From DASTFY01 sp963769115 (lineage in GTDB: Bacteria > Actinomycetota > Acidimicrobiia > Acidimicrobiales > Ilumatobacteraceae), in NCBI GenBank assembly GCA_963769115.1, contig CAVYKN010000014.1, forward strand, positions 1-64,000: a stretch of 64,000 bases of DNA, read 5' to 3'. Below the pieces are notes generated by a model, which saw only the letters and a list, made by a program, of their open reading frames with translations, did no database searches and was not told the DNA's origin. The translations under genes and the position numbers were made by a program. Of this stretch, positions 33,186 to 43,416 are shown one piece after another (the first letter of the stretch is position 1; each line of letters begins with the position of its first letter).

Positions 33186-33386
33186 TCAGGCGACGGAGAA
33201 GGCGGCCGTCCGGTGCTCGATCGTGCGCACCCGCGCGACCGCGGCCTCGACCGCGTCCAGGCAACCGCCGCAATCGAGCCCGGCGCCGCACAGGGCCTGG
33301 GTGGCCACCAGGTCGCCGCCGGACGCGAGCGCGGCGGTGTGGAGCACCCGGTCGTTGACGCAGCGGCAGTGGCAGACGAGAGCCAT
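33186..33386 (-). CDS. bfd: Bacterioferritin-associated ferredoxin (BFD-like [2Fe-2S])
   Basis: 66 residues from ATG 33386. The four cysteines expected for a BFD-type [2Fe-2S] cluster are present as CHCRCVND near the N-terminus and LCGAGLDCGGCLDAVE in the middle. A longer frame up to 33437 adds no conserved sequence. It lies directly upstream of bfr. Bfd reduces haem in bacterioferritin to mobilise stored iron and is often induced under iron limitation. A promoter-like element with an imperfect palindrome lies immediately upstream. Confidence 0.9.
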   Translation of the reverse strand: MALVCHCRCVNDRVLHTAALASGGDLVATQALCGAGLDCGGCLDAVEAAVARVRTIEHRTAAFSVA

Positions 33387-33396
33387 AGGACTGGCG

Positions 33397-33427
33397 TTAG
33401 GGTACCTGAACATCCCGAGGTTGTCCA
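33397..33427 (-). promoter_or_regulatory. Putative promoter and iron-box-like palindrome upstream of bfd-bfr
   Basis: On the minus strand TGGACA (33427-33422) and TACCCT (33404-33399) are separated by 17 bases. The -10 lies within an imperfect palindrome, plus-strand TTAGGGTACCTGAA (33397-33410), centred on GGTACC and resembling a degenerate DtxR/IdeR half-box pair. The -10 ends only 12 bases before the ATG, so a very short leader or leaderless mRNA is implied. Hexamers are non-consensus, so support is moderate at best. Confidence 0.4.
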
Positions 33428-33478
33428 CCCTGACCACGTTCGGTGGCGATCGGGTGGCGGGAGCCGGAGACGATCGCG

Positions 33479-35622
33479 TCAGTGGGCCGGTGCGCTCGCC
33501 TCGGACGGTCCACGCAGAGCCTCAGGCAGCGGGTCCGCGTGGACGATCGCCAAGCGCCGGGTGGCCCGGGTGAGGGCCACGTAGAGCGCGCGGAGGCCCT
33601 GGCGCTCCTCGGCCACGACCTGGCCGGCTCGACCAGCACCACGCCGTCCAGCTCGAGGCCCTTGGCCAGCTCGACCGGCACCACCGTGACGTCGGCGTCC
33701 AGACCGCCGCGGCTGGCCAGCCCGAACGGCACGCCCTCGCGCTCCAGCGCCGCCACCACCGTGTCGACCGTCGAGGCCGGCGCGACGACCGCGATGCCGG
33801 CGTCGCCGAGCTCGGCCTGGAGCGCGGCGCACCGCGGCGACCACGCCCGCGCCGAGCTCGTCGGCCGCGACCCGCCGGACCTCGGGCAGGGCATCGCCCT
33901 CCCGCACCGCGTCGGGCGGCACGATCTGCGGCGCCGCCACCCGCAGGATGCGGTTGGCCATGGCCATGATCTGGCCCGGGATGCGGTAGCCGATGGTGAG
34001 CTCGACCACGCGGGCCGGACGGCGGTCGGGCAGGTGGGCCAGCACCTCGCTCCAGTCGTCCGGCGCGAACGGCCCGGTGGCCTGGGCGATGTCGCCGACG
34101 ACGGTCATCGAGCCGTTGAGCGAGCGGCGGGCCACCATCCGCAGCTGCATCGGCGTGAGGTCCTGCACCTCGTCCACGACGATGTGGCCGTAGGTCCGGA
34201 TCTCGGCCTCGGCCCCGTTGGCGCTGCGGCCGGCCCGGGGACCGAGCAGCTCGCGGGCCTCGTCGAGCAGGGCGACGTCGGCCTCCGACCAGACGCACCG
34301 GCTGGCCGTTGGCGTGGCGCGGGCGGTGCAGCGGCCATCCACTCGTCGTCGGCCAGCCACTTCGACGCCGCCAGCCGCAGCAGGGCCCGGGAGCCGAACA
34401 GGTCGTGGAGCAGCTCGGCCGGGGTGAGCACCGGCCACATCCGCTCGAGCGCCTCCCGCACCTCGTCGAGGTGGCGGGTGCGGTCCCGCACCTGGTCCGG
34501 CGTGGTCTCGATGCGGCTGCTGGCGGCCAGCGCGGCGAACACCTCGGTCTCCACGAAGCGCCGGGCGGCGTTGTGGCGGCGGAAGCGGCGGCGGGCCGCC
34601 TTCACGATGCGGTCGCTGTCGGCGACGGTCAGCCGGAGCGTGGTCACGCCGTAGGGGACGACCAGGTCCTCCCGCAGCGGGCGCTCCCGGTCGTGCACCG
34701 CCTTGGCCAGCACCCGGGCCATGCGGGCGTCACCCTTCACCCGGGCGGCCTGGCGGGAGTCCGCGGCGCCGAGCTCCACGTCGGGCACCAGGTCGGCCAG
34801 GACGACCAGCTCGACGCCGGCCTCGCCGAGCGAGGGCAGCACCTGGTCGATGTAGCGCAGGAACACCCGGTTGGGGCCGACGACGAGCACGCCCTGGTCC
34901 TCGAGCGGGAACCGGTAGGTGTAGAGGAGGTAGGCGGCGCGGTGCAGCGCCACCACCGTCTTGCCGGTGCCGGGGCCGCCCTGGACGACGAGGACGCCGG
35001 GCTGCGGGGAGCGGATGATCTCGTCCTGCTGGGCCTGGATGGTGCCGACGATGTCGCCGAGCTGGCCCGTGCGGCGGGTCTCCAGCGCGGCCAGCAGGGT
35101 GGAGTAGCCCGACAGGCCGCCGCGCTCGCCGGTCACGCCGAGGTGGCCCTCGCCGAACAGCTCGTCCTCGATGGCGAGGATCTGGCGGCCCTTGGTGGCG
35201 AAGTGGCGCCGGCGGGCCAGACCCATCGGGTCGCGACCGGTCGCCCGGTAGAAGGGCTCGGCCACCGGCGCCCGCCAGTCGATGACGATCGGCTCCCGCT
35301 CCTCGTCGGCCACGGCCAGCCGGCCGATGTGGTACGACTCGACGGCCGTGCCGTCGGCGCCGGCTCGGCCGGCTGTGCCGTCCTCACCGGCCCGGTCGAT
35401 GCGGCCGAAGACCAGGGCCGCCTGACCCAGGTCGAGCTGGGTCAGGCGGTTGACCAGGGCCTCGTCGAAGACGTCCCGCTCGTAGCGGGCCTGGAACGTG
35501 CCGCCCAGCCCGGCCTCGGTGAGGTCGCGCAGCTTCCAGGCGTCCTGGCGGGTCCGCTCCAGGCAGTCGTACGCGTGATCGACGTACGCCTGCTCCTGGG
35601 CCAGATCGGGGTGCTGCGTCAT
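33479..35622 (-). CDS. HelD-like superfamily 1 helicase (UvrD/Rep type), frameshifted
   Basis: About 715 residues. ATG 35622 begins TQHPDLAQEQAYVDHAYDCL, a long N-terminal coiled-coil-like region as in HelD. PIVIDWRAPVAEPFYRATGR and GLARRRHFATKGRQILAIED are the HelD-specific region before Walker A (VVQGGPGTGKTVVALHRAAY). The rest is split over frames: RTYGHIVVDEVQDLTPMQL (motif II), SMTVVGDIAQATGPFAPDDW (motif III), VELTIGYRIPGQIMAMANRI (motif IV), and LRALYVALTRATRRLAIVH (motif VI). Frameshifts are near 34310, 33840 and 33620. HelD proteins recycle stalled RNA polymerase in Gram-positives. Separated from Bfd by about 90 bases on the same strand. Confidence 0.8.
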
Positions 35623-35815
35623 ACCGGGTCGCTCGAGGCTCCGCTGCGCTTCGTGCTGTGTCGGACGGTCATGTCGGCGTGCCCCTTGGGGGGGTCGTGT
35701 CACCCTAGCCGCCCGCCTCCCGCATTCCTCAGCGACCTCGGGCCGGGTTGACGCGGGCCCGCGGTGCCCCCGCCCGTCCGTCGAACGGCCCCGACGCCCT
35801 CTAGCGTGCGCGCCG

Positions 35816-36870
35816 ATGACCGCTCCGGCCGACGCCGCCTTCCTGGCCGCCTGCCGGAGCCGGCCGACGACGCACACGCCGGTGTGGTTCATGCGCCAGG
35901 CGGGCCGCTCGCTGCCCGAGTACCGGGCCGTGCGGGGCGAGGGCAGCATCCTCGACGCCATCCGGCAGCCGGACCTGGCCACCGAGATCACGCTCCAGCC
36001 CGTTCGGCGCTACGGCGTCGACGCCGCCGTCCTCTACAGCGACATCGTCGTGCCCGGTCCACGCCATCGGGTTCGGGGTCGACGTGGCCCCGGGCACCGG
36101 GCCCGTCGTCGCCGAGCCGTTCCGCACGCCGGGCCGACCTCGGCCGGCTCCGCCCGCTGGAGCCCGAGGAGGACACGCCGTACGTCCTCGAGACGGTCCG
36201 GCTGCTGGCCAAGGAGCTGACCGTGCCGCTGATCGGGTTCGCGGGCGCGCCGTTCACCGTCGCCAGCTACCTCGTCGAGGGCCGGCCGTCCCGGACCTAC
36301 GCCCGCACGAAGGCCCTCATGCTGGGCGACGAGGCGCTCTGGCACGAGCTGATGGACCGGCTGGCCGACCTGGCCGCTGGAGTCGCTGCGGAGCCAGGTC
36401 GGCGCCGGGGCGCAGGCCGTCCAGCTCTTCGACTCCTGGGCCGGGGCGCTGGCGCCGGCCGACTACGAGCGCTACGTGCTCCCCCACAGCCGGCGGGTGC
36501 TGGAGGGCCTGGCCGACCTCGACGTGCCCCGCATCCACTTCGGCGTCGACACCGGCGAGCTGCTGGGGCTGCTGGCCCGGGCCGGACCGGACGTGGTCGG
36601 CGTCGACTGGCGCACGCCGCTCGACGTGGCCCGCCGGCGCATCGACGCCGCCGCCGGCGAGCCGCGCCGTCGGCGTGCAGGGCAACCTCGACCCGGCCGT
36701 GTGCCTGTGCCCGTGGGACGGTCGTCGAGACCAAGGTCCGCGAGGTGCTGGCGGCCAACGGCGACCGGCCGGGTCACGTCTTCAACCTCGGCCACGGCGT
36801 GCTCCCGGAGACCGACCCGGCGATCCTGGAGCAGGTGGTCACGACCGTCCACGAGCTCACCCGCCGGTGA
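35816..36870 (+). CDS. hemE: Uroporphyrinogen decarboxylase, frameshifted
   Basis: Haem pathway enzyme converting uroporphyrinogen III to coproporphyrinogen III, about 350 residues. ATG 35816; TPVWFMRQAGRSLPEYRAVR is the substrate-binding signature and DAAVLYSDIVVP holds the second. The remaining sequence is spread over frames: PLIGFAGAPFTVASYLVEGR, PRIHFGVDTGELLGLLARAG, DWRTPLDVARRRIDAAAGEP, VQGNLDPAVCL and HVFNLGHGVLPETDPAILEQ. Four or five one-base indels near 36058, 36135, 36380, 36665 and 36720 are needed. It starts the hemE-hemH-hemY cluster, with 22 bases to hemH. Confidence 0.88.
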
Positions 36871-36892
36871 CCCCCTCGATGACCGCACGTCG

Positions 36893-37818
36893 ATGACCGG
36901 CCGCACCGGCGTGGTGCTCATGGCCTACGGCACGCCGGCGGGCCCGGAAGAGGTGGAGGCCTACTACACCGACATCCGCCGGGGCCGCCCGCCGACGCCC
37001 GAGCAGCTGGCCGACCTCGTCCGCCGCTACGAGGCCATCGGCGGGGTCTCCCCCCTCGCCGAGCGGACGGAGGCCCAGCGGGCGCGGCTCCAGGCCGCGC
37101 TCGACGCCCGCCGGCCCGGGCGGTTCGACGTCGGCCTGGGCCTGAAGCACGCCGAGCCGACCATCGAGGCGGGCGTCGCCGCCCTCGCCGGCCGGGGCGT
37201 GGACGACGTCGTCGGCCTGGTGCTGGCCCCCCACTGGTCGGCCCTGTCCGTCGGGCAGTACCTGGAGCGGGCCGGCGCGGCGGCCGTCGCGGCCGGGCTG
37301 CCGTTCCGCGGCGTGCGGAGCTGGCACCTGGAGCCGGCATACCTGGACTTCCTGGCCGCCGCCGTCACGGCCGAGCTCGGCCGCGCTGCCGGCCGGCGAC
37401 CACCGTCGTGTTCACCGCCCACAGCCTCCCCGAGCGGATCCTGGGCATGGGCGACCCCTACCCCGACCAGCTGGCCGAGACCGCGGCCGCCGTCGCCGCC
37501 CGAGTGGAGCTCGATCGCCGACCGCTGGCGGGTGGCCTGGCAGTCGGCCGGACGGACGCCCGAGCCCTGGCTCGGTCCGGACATCCTCACCGTCATCGAC
37601 GAGCTGGCGGCGCGCGGGGCGCGGACGGCGTGCTGGTGTGCGCCTGCGGCTTCGTCGCCGACCACCTCGAGGTGCTGTACGACCTGGACATCGAGGCCCG
37701 TCAGCGAGCGGAGGCCGCCGGCCTGGCCTTCGCCCGCACCGCCTGCGTCAACGACGACCCGACCGTGCTCGGCGCCCTGGCCGACCGGGTCATCGCGCTC
37801 GCCGAGCGCGGGACCTGA
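36893..37818 (+). CDS. hemH: Ferrochelatase, frameshifted
   Basis: Inserts ferrous iron into porphyrin; about 308 residues. ATG 36893 begins TGRTGVVLMAYGTPAGPEEV, then YYTDIRRGRPPTPEQLADLV, YEAIGGVSPL, GLKHAEPTIEAGVAALAGRG, VVGLVLAPHWSALSVGQYLE. A shift near 37400 leads to FTAHSLPERILGMGDPYPDQ, which has the catalytic His of ferrochelatase, then GVLVCACGFVADHLEVLYDL. Actinobacteria generally use the coproporphyrin-dependent route, in which this enzyme (CpfC) acts on coproporphyrin III; that assignment is from lineage, not from the sequence. It lies between hemE and hemY; hemY begins seven bases downstream. Confidence 0.88.
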
Positions 37819-37824
37819 GCGACG

Positions 37825-39240
37825 ATGGCCGGCCGCACGCCCCACGTCGTCGTCGTCGGCGCCGGGATCACCGGCCTGGCCGCCGCCCACGCCCTCCTCG
37901 CCGCGGCCGACGCCGGCGGTGGTCACGGTGCTCGAGGCCGCCCCCACGGCGGGCGGGAAGCTGCAGGGCGGCCCCTTCGCCGGTCTGCCCCACGTGGATG
38001 CCGGCGCCGACATGTTCCTGGCCCGCACCCCGGCCGCCGTCGAGCTGGCCCGCGCCGTCGGCCTGGGCGACGAGCTGGTGGCGCCCGAACCGCGTTCCGC
38101 CCTACGTCTGGTCCGGCGGGACGCCTCCACCGCCTGCCCCCGGGCCTGGTGCTCGGCGCGCCGGCGGCGCTCGGCCCCCTCGCCCGCTCGGGCCTGCTCT
38201 CCTGGCGGGGGAAGGCGAGAGCGGCGCTGGAGCCGCTCGTCCCCCGGCGCGACACGGACGACAACCTCGGCGCCACCGTCCGCTCACGCTTCGGCGACGA
38301 GGTGCTGGACCGCCTGGTCGGGCCGCTGGTCGGCGGCATCAACGCCGGCGACGCCGACCACCTGAGCCTCCGCGCCGTCACCCCGCAGCTCGCCGACGCG
38401 CTGGCCGGCCACCGCAGCCTGCTGCTCGGGCCTGCGGTCGCTCCCCCGGCCGGTCCGACGGGCGAAGCGGTGTTCCTGACCCCTCGGTCGGGGGTGAGCG
38501 CGCTGGTCCCGCGCCTGGTCCGGGCCATCGAGGACGCGGGCGGGACCGTCTGCCTCGGCGCCGCGGTCGAGGCTCTCGAACCGCGCGCCGGGCGGAGGCT
38601 GGGCGGTGACGGTGACGCGGCCGGCCCGGCTCCGCTCGACGCCGACGCGGTGGTCCTGACCGTGCCCGCGCCGGCCGCCGCCGCGCTCCTCCGGCCCGTC
38701 GAGCGCGGAGGTCGCCGACGTGCTGGCCACGATCGCGTACGCCTCGGTGGCCATGGTGACGCTGGCGTTGCCCGACCGCGCGGTGGGGCGGCCGCTCGAC
38801 GGCAGCGGCTACCTCGTGCCCCGGATCGAGCAGCGCACGATCACGGCCTGCTCGTGGGGCTCGTCGAAGTGGGCCCACTGGCGGCGGCCGGGCCAGGTCG
38901 CTGCTGCGGGTCTCGGCGGGCCGGGCCGGCGACGAGCAGGCGTTGGAGCTCGACGACGGCGAGCTCACCGCGGCCGTCCTCGACGACCTCGACCGCCACG
39001 TGGGCCTCGACGGGCCAACCCACCGAGGTCCGCATCACGCGCTGGTGGAGCTCGATGCCGCAGTACGCACCCGGGCACGGCGAACGGATCGACCGGCTGG
39101 ACGGCCTGGTGGCGACGGCTGCTCCAGGCCTGCACCTGGCCGGGGCGGCCTACCGGGGCCTCGGCATCCCCGCCTGCATCGCCCAGGGCCAGGCCGCGGC
39201 CCGCGCGGCACTGGCCACCATCGGTCGACACCCGGCGTGA
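37825..39240 (+). CDS. hemY: Protoporphyrinogen/coproporphyrinogen oxidase (HemY type), frameshifted
   Basis: FAD-dependent oxidase, about 470 residues. ATG 37825 starts AGRTPHVVVVGAGITGLAAA, the dinucleotide-binding GxGxxG. After a frame change come VTVLEAAPTAGGKLQGGPFA, HVDAGADMFLARTPAAVELA, GDEVLDRLVGPLVGGINAGD, DHLSLRAVTPQLADAL, VFLTPRSGVSALVPRLVRAI and, at the C-terminus, APGLHLAGAAYRGLGIPACI, the typical FAD-closing motif. At least four indels lie between 37915 and 39060. In actinobacteria the enzyme normally oxidises coproporphyrinogen III (CgoX). No hemQ follows it in this window; the next gene is a sortase. Confidence 0.87.
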   Translation: MAGRTPHVVVVGAGITGLAAAHALLAAADAGGGHGARGRPHGGREAAGRPLRRSAPRGCRRRHVPGPHPGRRRAGPRRRPGRRAGGARTAFRPTSGPAGRLHRLPPGLVLGAPAALGPLARSGLLSWRGKARAALEPLVPRRDTDDNLGATVRSRFGDEVLDRLVGPLVGGINAGDADHLSLRAVTPQLADALAGHRSLLLGPAVAPPAGPTGEAVFLTPRSGVSALVPRLVRAIEDAGGTVCLGAAVEALEPRAGRRLGGDGDAAGPAPLDADAVVLTVPAPAAAALLRPVERGGRRRAGHDRVRLGGHGDAGVARPRGGAAARRQRLPRAPDRAAHDHGLLVGLVEVGPLAAAGPGRCCGSRRAGPATSRRWSSTTASSPRPSSTTSTATWASTGQPTEVRITRWWSSMPQYAPGHGERIDRLDGLVATAAPGLHLAGAAYRGLGIPACIAQGQAAARAALATIGRHPA

Positions 39241-39315
39241 CGTCCGTCGCGGCGCCGCCGCCGGCGGCCGCGGCGGCCGGTCATCGCCCGCAGGTACCTC
39301 CTAGGCTGTGCGTCC

Positions 39316-39983
39316 ATGCGCCCGCTCGGATCCGCTCGTCGCACCGCGGCCGCGGTGGCCCTGGCGGCGCTGACGCTGGGCACGGCGGCGTGCGGATCGG
39401 ACGCCGGGACCGACGTCGCGGACACGGCCACCGCCGACGGTCGGCCCCGACGGCAGCACCCGAGACCACCACGGCCACGACGGCGGCCACGACCGTCCCG
39501 ACCACGGTGCCGACGACGCTGGCCACCACCACGACGCAGGCCACCCTGCCCACCCCGCAGCCGCCGCCCGATCCGGAGGCGCCGGACCCCGGAATGGAGC
39601 TGGGCACGATCGAGATCCCGAAGCTCGGGGTCAACCGCGCGCTGTGGGAGGGCGTGTCGCTCCCCACCCTCGACCGCGGCCCCGGCCACTGGCCGGGGAC
39701 GGCGATGCCGGGCAGCCTCGGCAACGTGGTCGTCGGCGGCCACCGGGTGAGCCACGACCGGCCGTTCCGCGACATCGACCAGCTCGTGCCCGGTGACGAG
39801 ATCGCCCTCACCTTCGGGGGCGTCCGCCACTCCTACATCGTCACCGGCGCGCAGGTGGTGACGCCCAACGACATCTGGGTCATCAACCAGAGCATGGCGC
39901 ACACGGCCACGCTCTTCGCCTGCCACCCGCCGGGGTCGACGAGGGAGCGCTTCATCGTCTTCGCCAGGCTGGCGGGCACCTGA
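39316..39983 (+). CDS. Class E sortase, frameshifted near N-terminus
   Basis: Membrane- or lipid-anchored transpeptidase of about 222 residues. ATG 39316 encodes a signal segment, AAVALAALTLGTAACGSDAG, with a lipobox-like AAC. A frameshift near 39440 leads into a long Thr/Ala linker and PLPTP-rich stretch, then the sortase domain: GTIEIPKLGVNRALWEGVSL, GPGHWPGTAMPGSLGNVVVG, GGHRVSHDRPFRDIDQLVPG (catalytic His), IALTFGGVRHSYIV and TATLFACHPPGSTRERFIVF (catalytic Cys and Arg). Class E sortases are actinobacterial housekeeping enzymes anchoring LAXTG proteins. No LAXTG substrate was recognised in this window. Confidence 0.87.
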
Positions 39984-41485
39984 GCCTGGCCGCTCGTGGC
40001 CGACCTCACACGGCGCTCGCCGGCGGCCGGCGCCGCCGCGCTCGGGGCCGGCGCCCTCGTCGCCTTCTCCCTCCCGCCGTGGGGCTGGTGGCCGCTGGCC
40101 TTCGTCGGCATCGCCATCCTCGACCGGCTGGTGGCCGAGCGGCCGCGGCGCTCCCGCTTCACCCGGACGTGGCTGTTCGGGCTCGGCTGGCTGGGTCCCG
40201 GCATGGGCTGGATGTGGTTCCTCTCGCCGCCCGGCTACATCGTGGCCGTGGCGGCCTACGCCGCCTACCTCGGCCTGGCGGCGGCGGTCGCCCCGGCCGG
40301 GCGCTGGCGCCGCCTCGCCCTCCCGGCCGCCCTCACCGTGGCCGAGGCGGTCCGCTTCGTCTGGCCCTTCGGCGGCGTGCCGCTGGCGTCGCTGGGCATC
40401 AGCCAGGCCGCCTCGCCGCTGAGCGAGACCGCCCGGCTGGGCGGCGTCATCCTCATCACCTGGCTCACCTTCCTCGCCGGCAGCGCGCTGGCCGCGGCGT
40501 GGGAGCGCTCGTGGCGCGAGGCGGCCGTGCTCGCCGCGGTGCCCGTGGTGCTCGTCGCTCGCTCGGCGCCGTCGCCCCGTCCGGCCATGACACCGGCGAC
40601 TCGCTGACCGTCGCCTTCGTGCAGGGCGGCGGCCCGCAGGGGACCCGCGCCGCGGACACCGATCCGCGGGAGGTGTTCGAGCGCCACCTGGCCGCGACGC
40701 GCCAGATCACCGAACCGGTCGATCTCGTCGTCTGGCCCGAGAACGTCATCGACGTGGACGGGGCCCGTTCGCCACCAGCCCGGAGCTGGCCGAGGTGGCC
40801 GCCGAGGCGGCGCGGCTCGACGCGCCCTTCAGCGTCGGCATCACGGAGGACGCCGGTGACCACTTCGCCAACGCCCAGGTGATCGTCTCGCCGCAGGGCG
40901 AGATCACGAGCCGCTACGACAAGGTCCGCCGGGTCCCGTTCGGGGAGTACATGCCGCTGCGGTCTGTCCTGCGGGCGCTCGGCGCGCCCACCGACCTGGT
41001 GCCCCGCGACGCCCTGCCCGGCACCGCGCCGGCGGTGCTCGACCTGCCCTCGGGCGAACGCCTGGCGGTGATGATCTCCTGGGAGGTCTTCTTCGGGGGT
41101 CGGGCCCGGGACGGCGTCTCCCACGGCGGCACGGTCCTCCTCAACCCGACGAACGGCTCCAGCTACACGGGCACCGTGCTCCAGACGCAGCAGGTCGCAT
41201 CGTCACGCCTGCGGGCGCTGGAGCAGGGACGGTGGGAGGTGCAGGTCGCGCCCACGGGCTTCTCCGCCTTCGTCACCGACGAGGCCGACGTGCTCGACCG
41301 GACCGGCATCAGCGAGCAGGCGGTGCGGGTCCGGGAGGTCCCGCTCCGCGAGGGCCGCACGATCTACAGCCGGCTCGGCGAGATCCCCTTCGTGCTGGCC
41401 GCGCTCGCCGTCGTCGTGCTCGGCCTGCTCCTCGCCCGACGGGACGATCGCCGGGCCGCCGCTGCGGCCGGCCCTGACGCAGAGG

Positions 41486-41926
<441 letters not shown>

Positions 41927-41946
41927 GAGGCGGGGACCCTACCGTG

Positions 41947-42448
41947 ATGGAGCTCACCGGGCCTGACGCGACCGCGCGGGTCGACCTGGAGGCCGGAGGA
42001 CGGCTCGCATCGCTGGTCGTGGCCGGCCGGGAGCGCCTGATCACCGGTGGCCGGGGCCGGGCCGATGCTCTGGGGCTGCTACCCGATGGCGCCGTGGGCG
42101 GGCCGTTTGCGCGAGGGCCGCCTGTCGTTCGGAGGGCGGACGTACCAACTTCCGATCGATGCCGCCCCCCACGCGATACACGGCACGGTCTACCGTCGCG
42201 CCTGGAGGGTGGACGATGACGGGTCGATCGTGACCGAGCTCGGGCCGGACTGGCCCTTCCCCGGACGGGCGCGCCAGCGCTTCGAGCTCGCGCCCGGGTC
42301 TCTCCGCTGCACGCTGGAGGTCCACGCCGACGAAGTGCCGATGCCCGCCACGGCTCAGACAGGCCCACCCGACGGTCCTAACCTGGCTCCGCATGTCGTC
42401 GAGCCGGGAAGCCCCTTGTCCGTGTCCATGGTCGTGAGCTGGGCCTGA
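41947..42448 (+). pseudogene. Aldose 1-epimerase fragment, frameshifted and C-terminally truncated
   Basis: About 165 residues against about 280 for the family. ATG 41947 starts ELTGPDATARVDLEAGGRLA, with a shift near 42063 to MLWGCYPMAPWAGRLREGRL, SFGGRTYQLPIDAAPHAIHG, and RFELAPGSLRCTLEVHADEV. The MAPWAGR and HAIHG motifs identify a GalM/Glc-6-P epimerase-type beta-barrel. After PMPAT the homology stops and ends in unrelated GPPDGPNLAPHVVEPG sequence. The last catalytic region (Glu near the C-terminus) is therefore absent. The next gene begins 13 bases later. I infer a non-functional remnant. Confidence 0.7.
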
Positions 42449-42461
42449 CGGAGGATCGGAG

Positions 42462-43358
42462 ATGCGGGGCGAAGGGTCGTGGGGTGCGCTGGCCGGGGGC
42501 TTGGCCGTGCTGGTGGTGGCCGGCGGCGTCGCCGCGCTGCTGGTGACGGCCGGCGGGGACGACGATCCCAGCCGGGTCGAGACCGTGGGCACCGAGCTCT
42601 CGTCCGGCACCTCGCCGGTGGTGATCACGATCGGTTCGACGGCGGCGGTCAGCACGACGACGGTCGTGGCCACCAGCACGACGTTCCCCGTCCCGCCGAC
42701 GTTCGCGCCCGACACGCAGCCGCCCACCCTCCCGCCGCCGCCGCCTCCGCCGCCGGCCCGCTTGGAGGTCGCCGCCTCCGTCGTGGATCTCGGGCGTGAT
42801 CGCACCGAGGGCGCCGTGACCATCGGCAACAGCGGCGGCCAGCAGCTCGACTGGGCGACGTCCAGCGACAACGGCCTCGTCTCGGCGACCCCGGGCGGCT
42901 CGCTCGGCCCGGCGGCGACCGCCGACGTGGTCATCTCGGTCAGCCGGGCCGGTCTCATCGAGGGTGAGTACGCCGCCACGGTGGCCATCCTCGGCGCCGG
43001 TCAGGCGGTGCCGATCACCGTGCGCTGGTGGGTGGAGCGGTCGCCGGTGGTGCAGCTGGGTGTGGAGCCGGCCGGGCTGGCCGACGCCGCCACCTGCCCA
43101 TCCGACCACAAGGACCTCACAGCCGTCGTCCGCGCCGCGGTGATCGACGAGTCCGCGGTGTCGTCCGCGGTGATGACGTGGACGGGCCCCGGGGCGCCCG
43201 GGAGCGCACCGCTGACCGCGGCCGAGCCGGGGACATGGGAAGCGCCGCTGGGGCCGTTGAAGGGTGCCGGCACCTGGACCGTGACCGTGACCGCCGTCGA
43301 CGGCCGGGGCAACAGCGGCGAGGGCTCGACCACGCTCGTGGTCACCGCCTGCCCGTAG
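42462..43358 (+). CDS. Secreted or membrane-anchored Pro/Thr-rich protein with Ig-like folds
   Basis: 298 residues, function unknown. One N-terminal transmembrane segment (ALAGGLAVLVVAGGVAALLV) leads to a Thr/Ser/Val linker and a proline run (LPPPPPPPPARLEVAASVV). Residues about 105-180 look like a BACON/Ig-like beta domain (LEVAASVVDLGRDRTEGAVT, IGNSGGQQLDWATSSDNGL, GEYAATVAILG). A second beta-rich domain, with two cysteines, ends GNSGEGSTTLVVTACP. The layout suggests an extracytoplasmic structural or binding protein. It is intact. It sits just upstream of the glycosyltransferase operon but is separated from it by about 58 bases, so membership is uncertain. Confidence 0.7.
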   Translation: MRGEGSWGALAGGLAVLVVAGGVAALLVTAGGDDDPSRVETVGTELSSGTSPVVITIGSTAAVSTTTVVATSTTFPVPPTFAPDTQPPTLPPPPPPPPARLEVAASVVDLGRDRTEGAVTIGNSGGQQLDWATSSDNGLVSATPGGSLGPAATADVVISVSRAGLIEGEYAATVAILGAGQAVPITVRWWVERSPVVQLGVEPAGLADAATCPSDHKDLTAVVRAAVIDESAVSSAVMTWTGPGAPGSAPLTAAEPGTWEAPLGPLKGAGTWTVTVTAVDGRGNSGEGSTTLVVTACP

Positions 43359-43416
43359 GCGCGGGCGCCTGCGGGCCTGGGTCGGCGCCGGTTACCCCAC
43401 GGTAGGCTCGCCCCTC

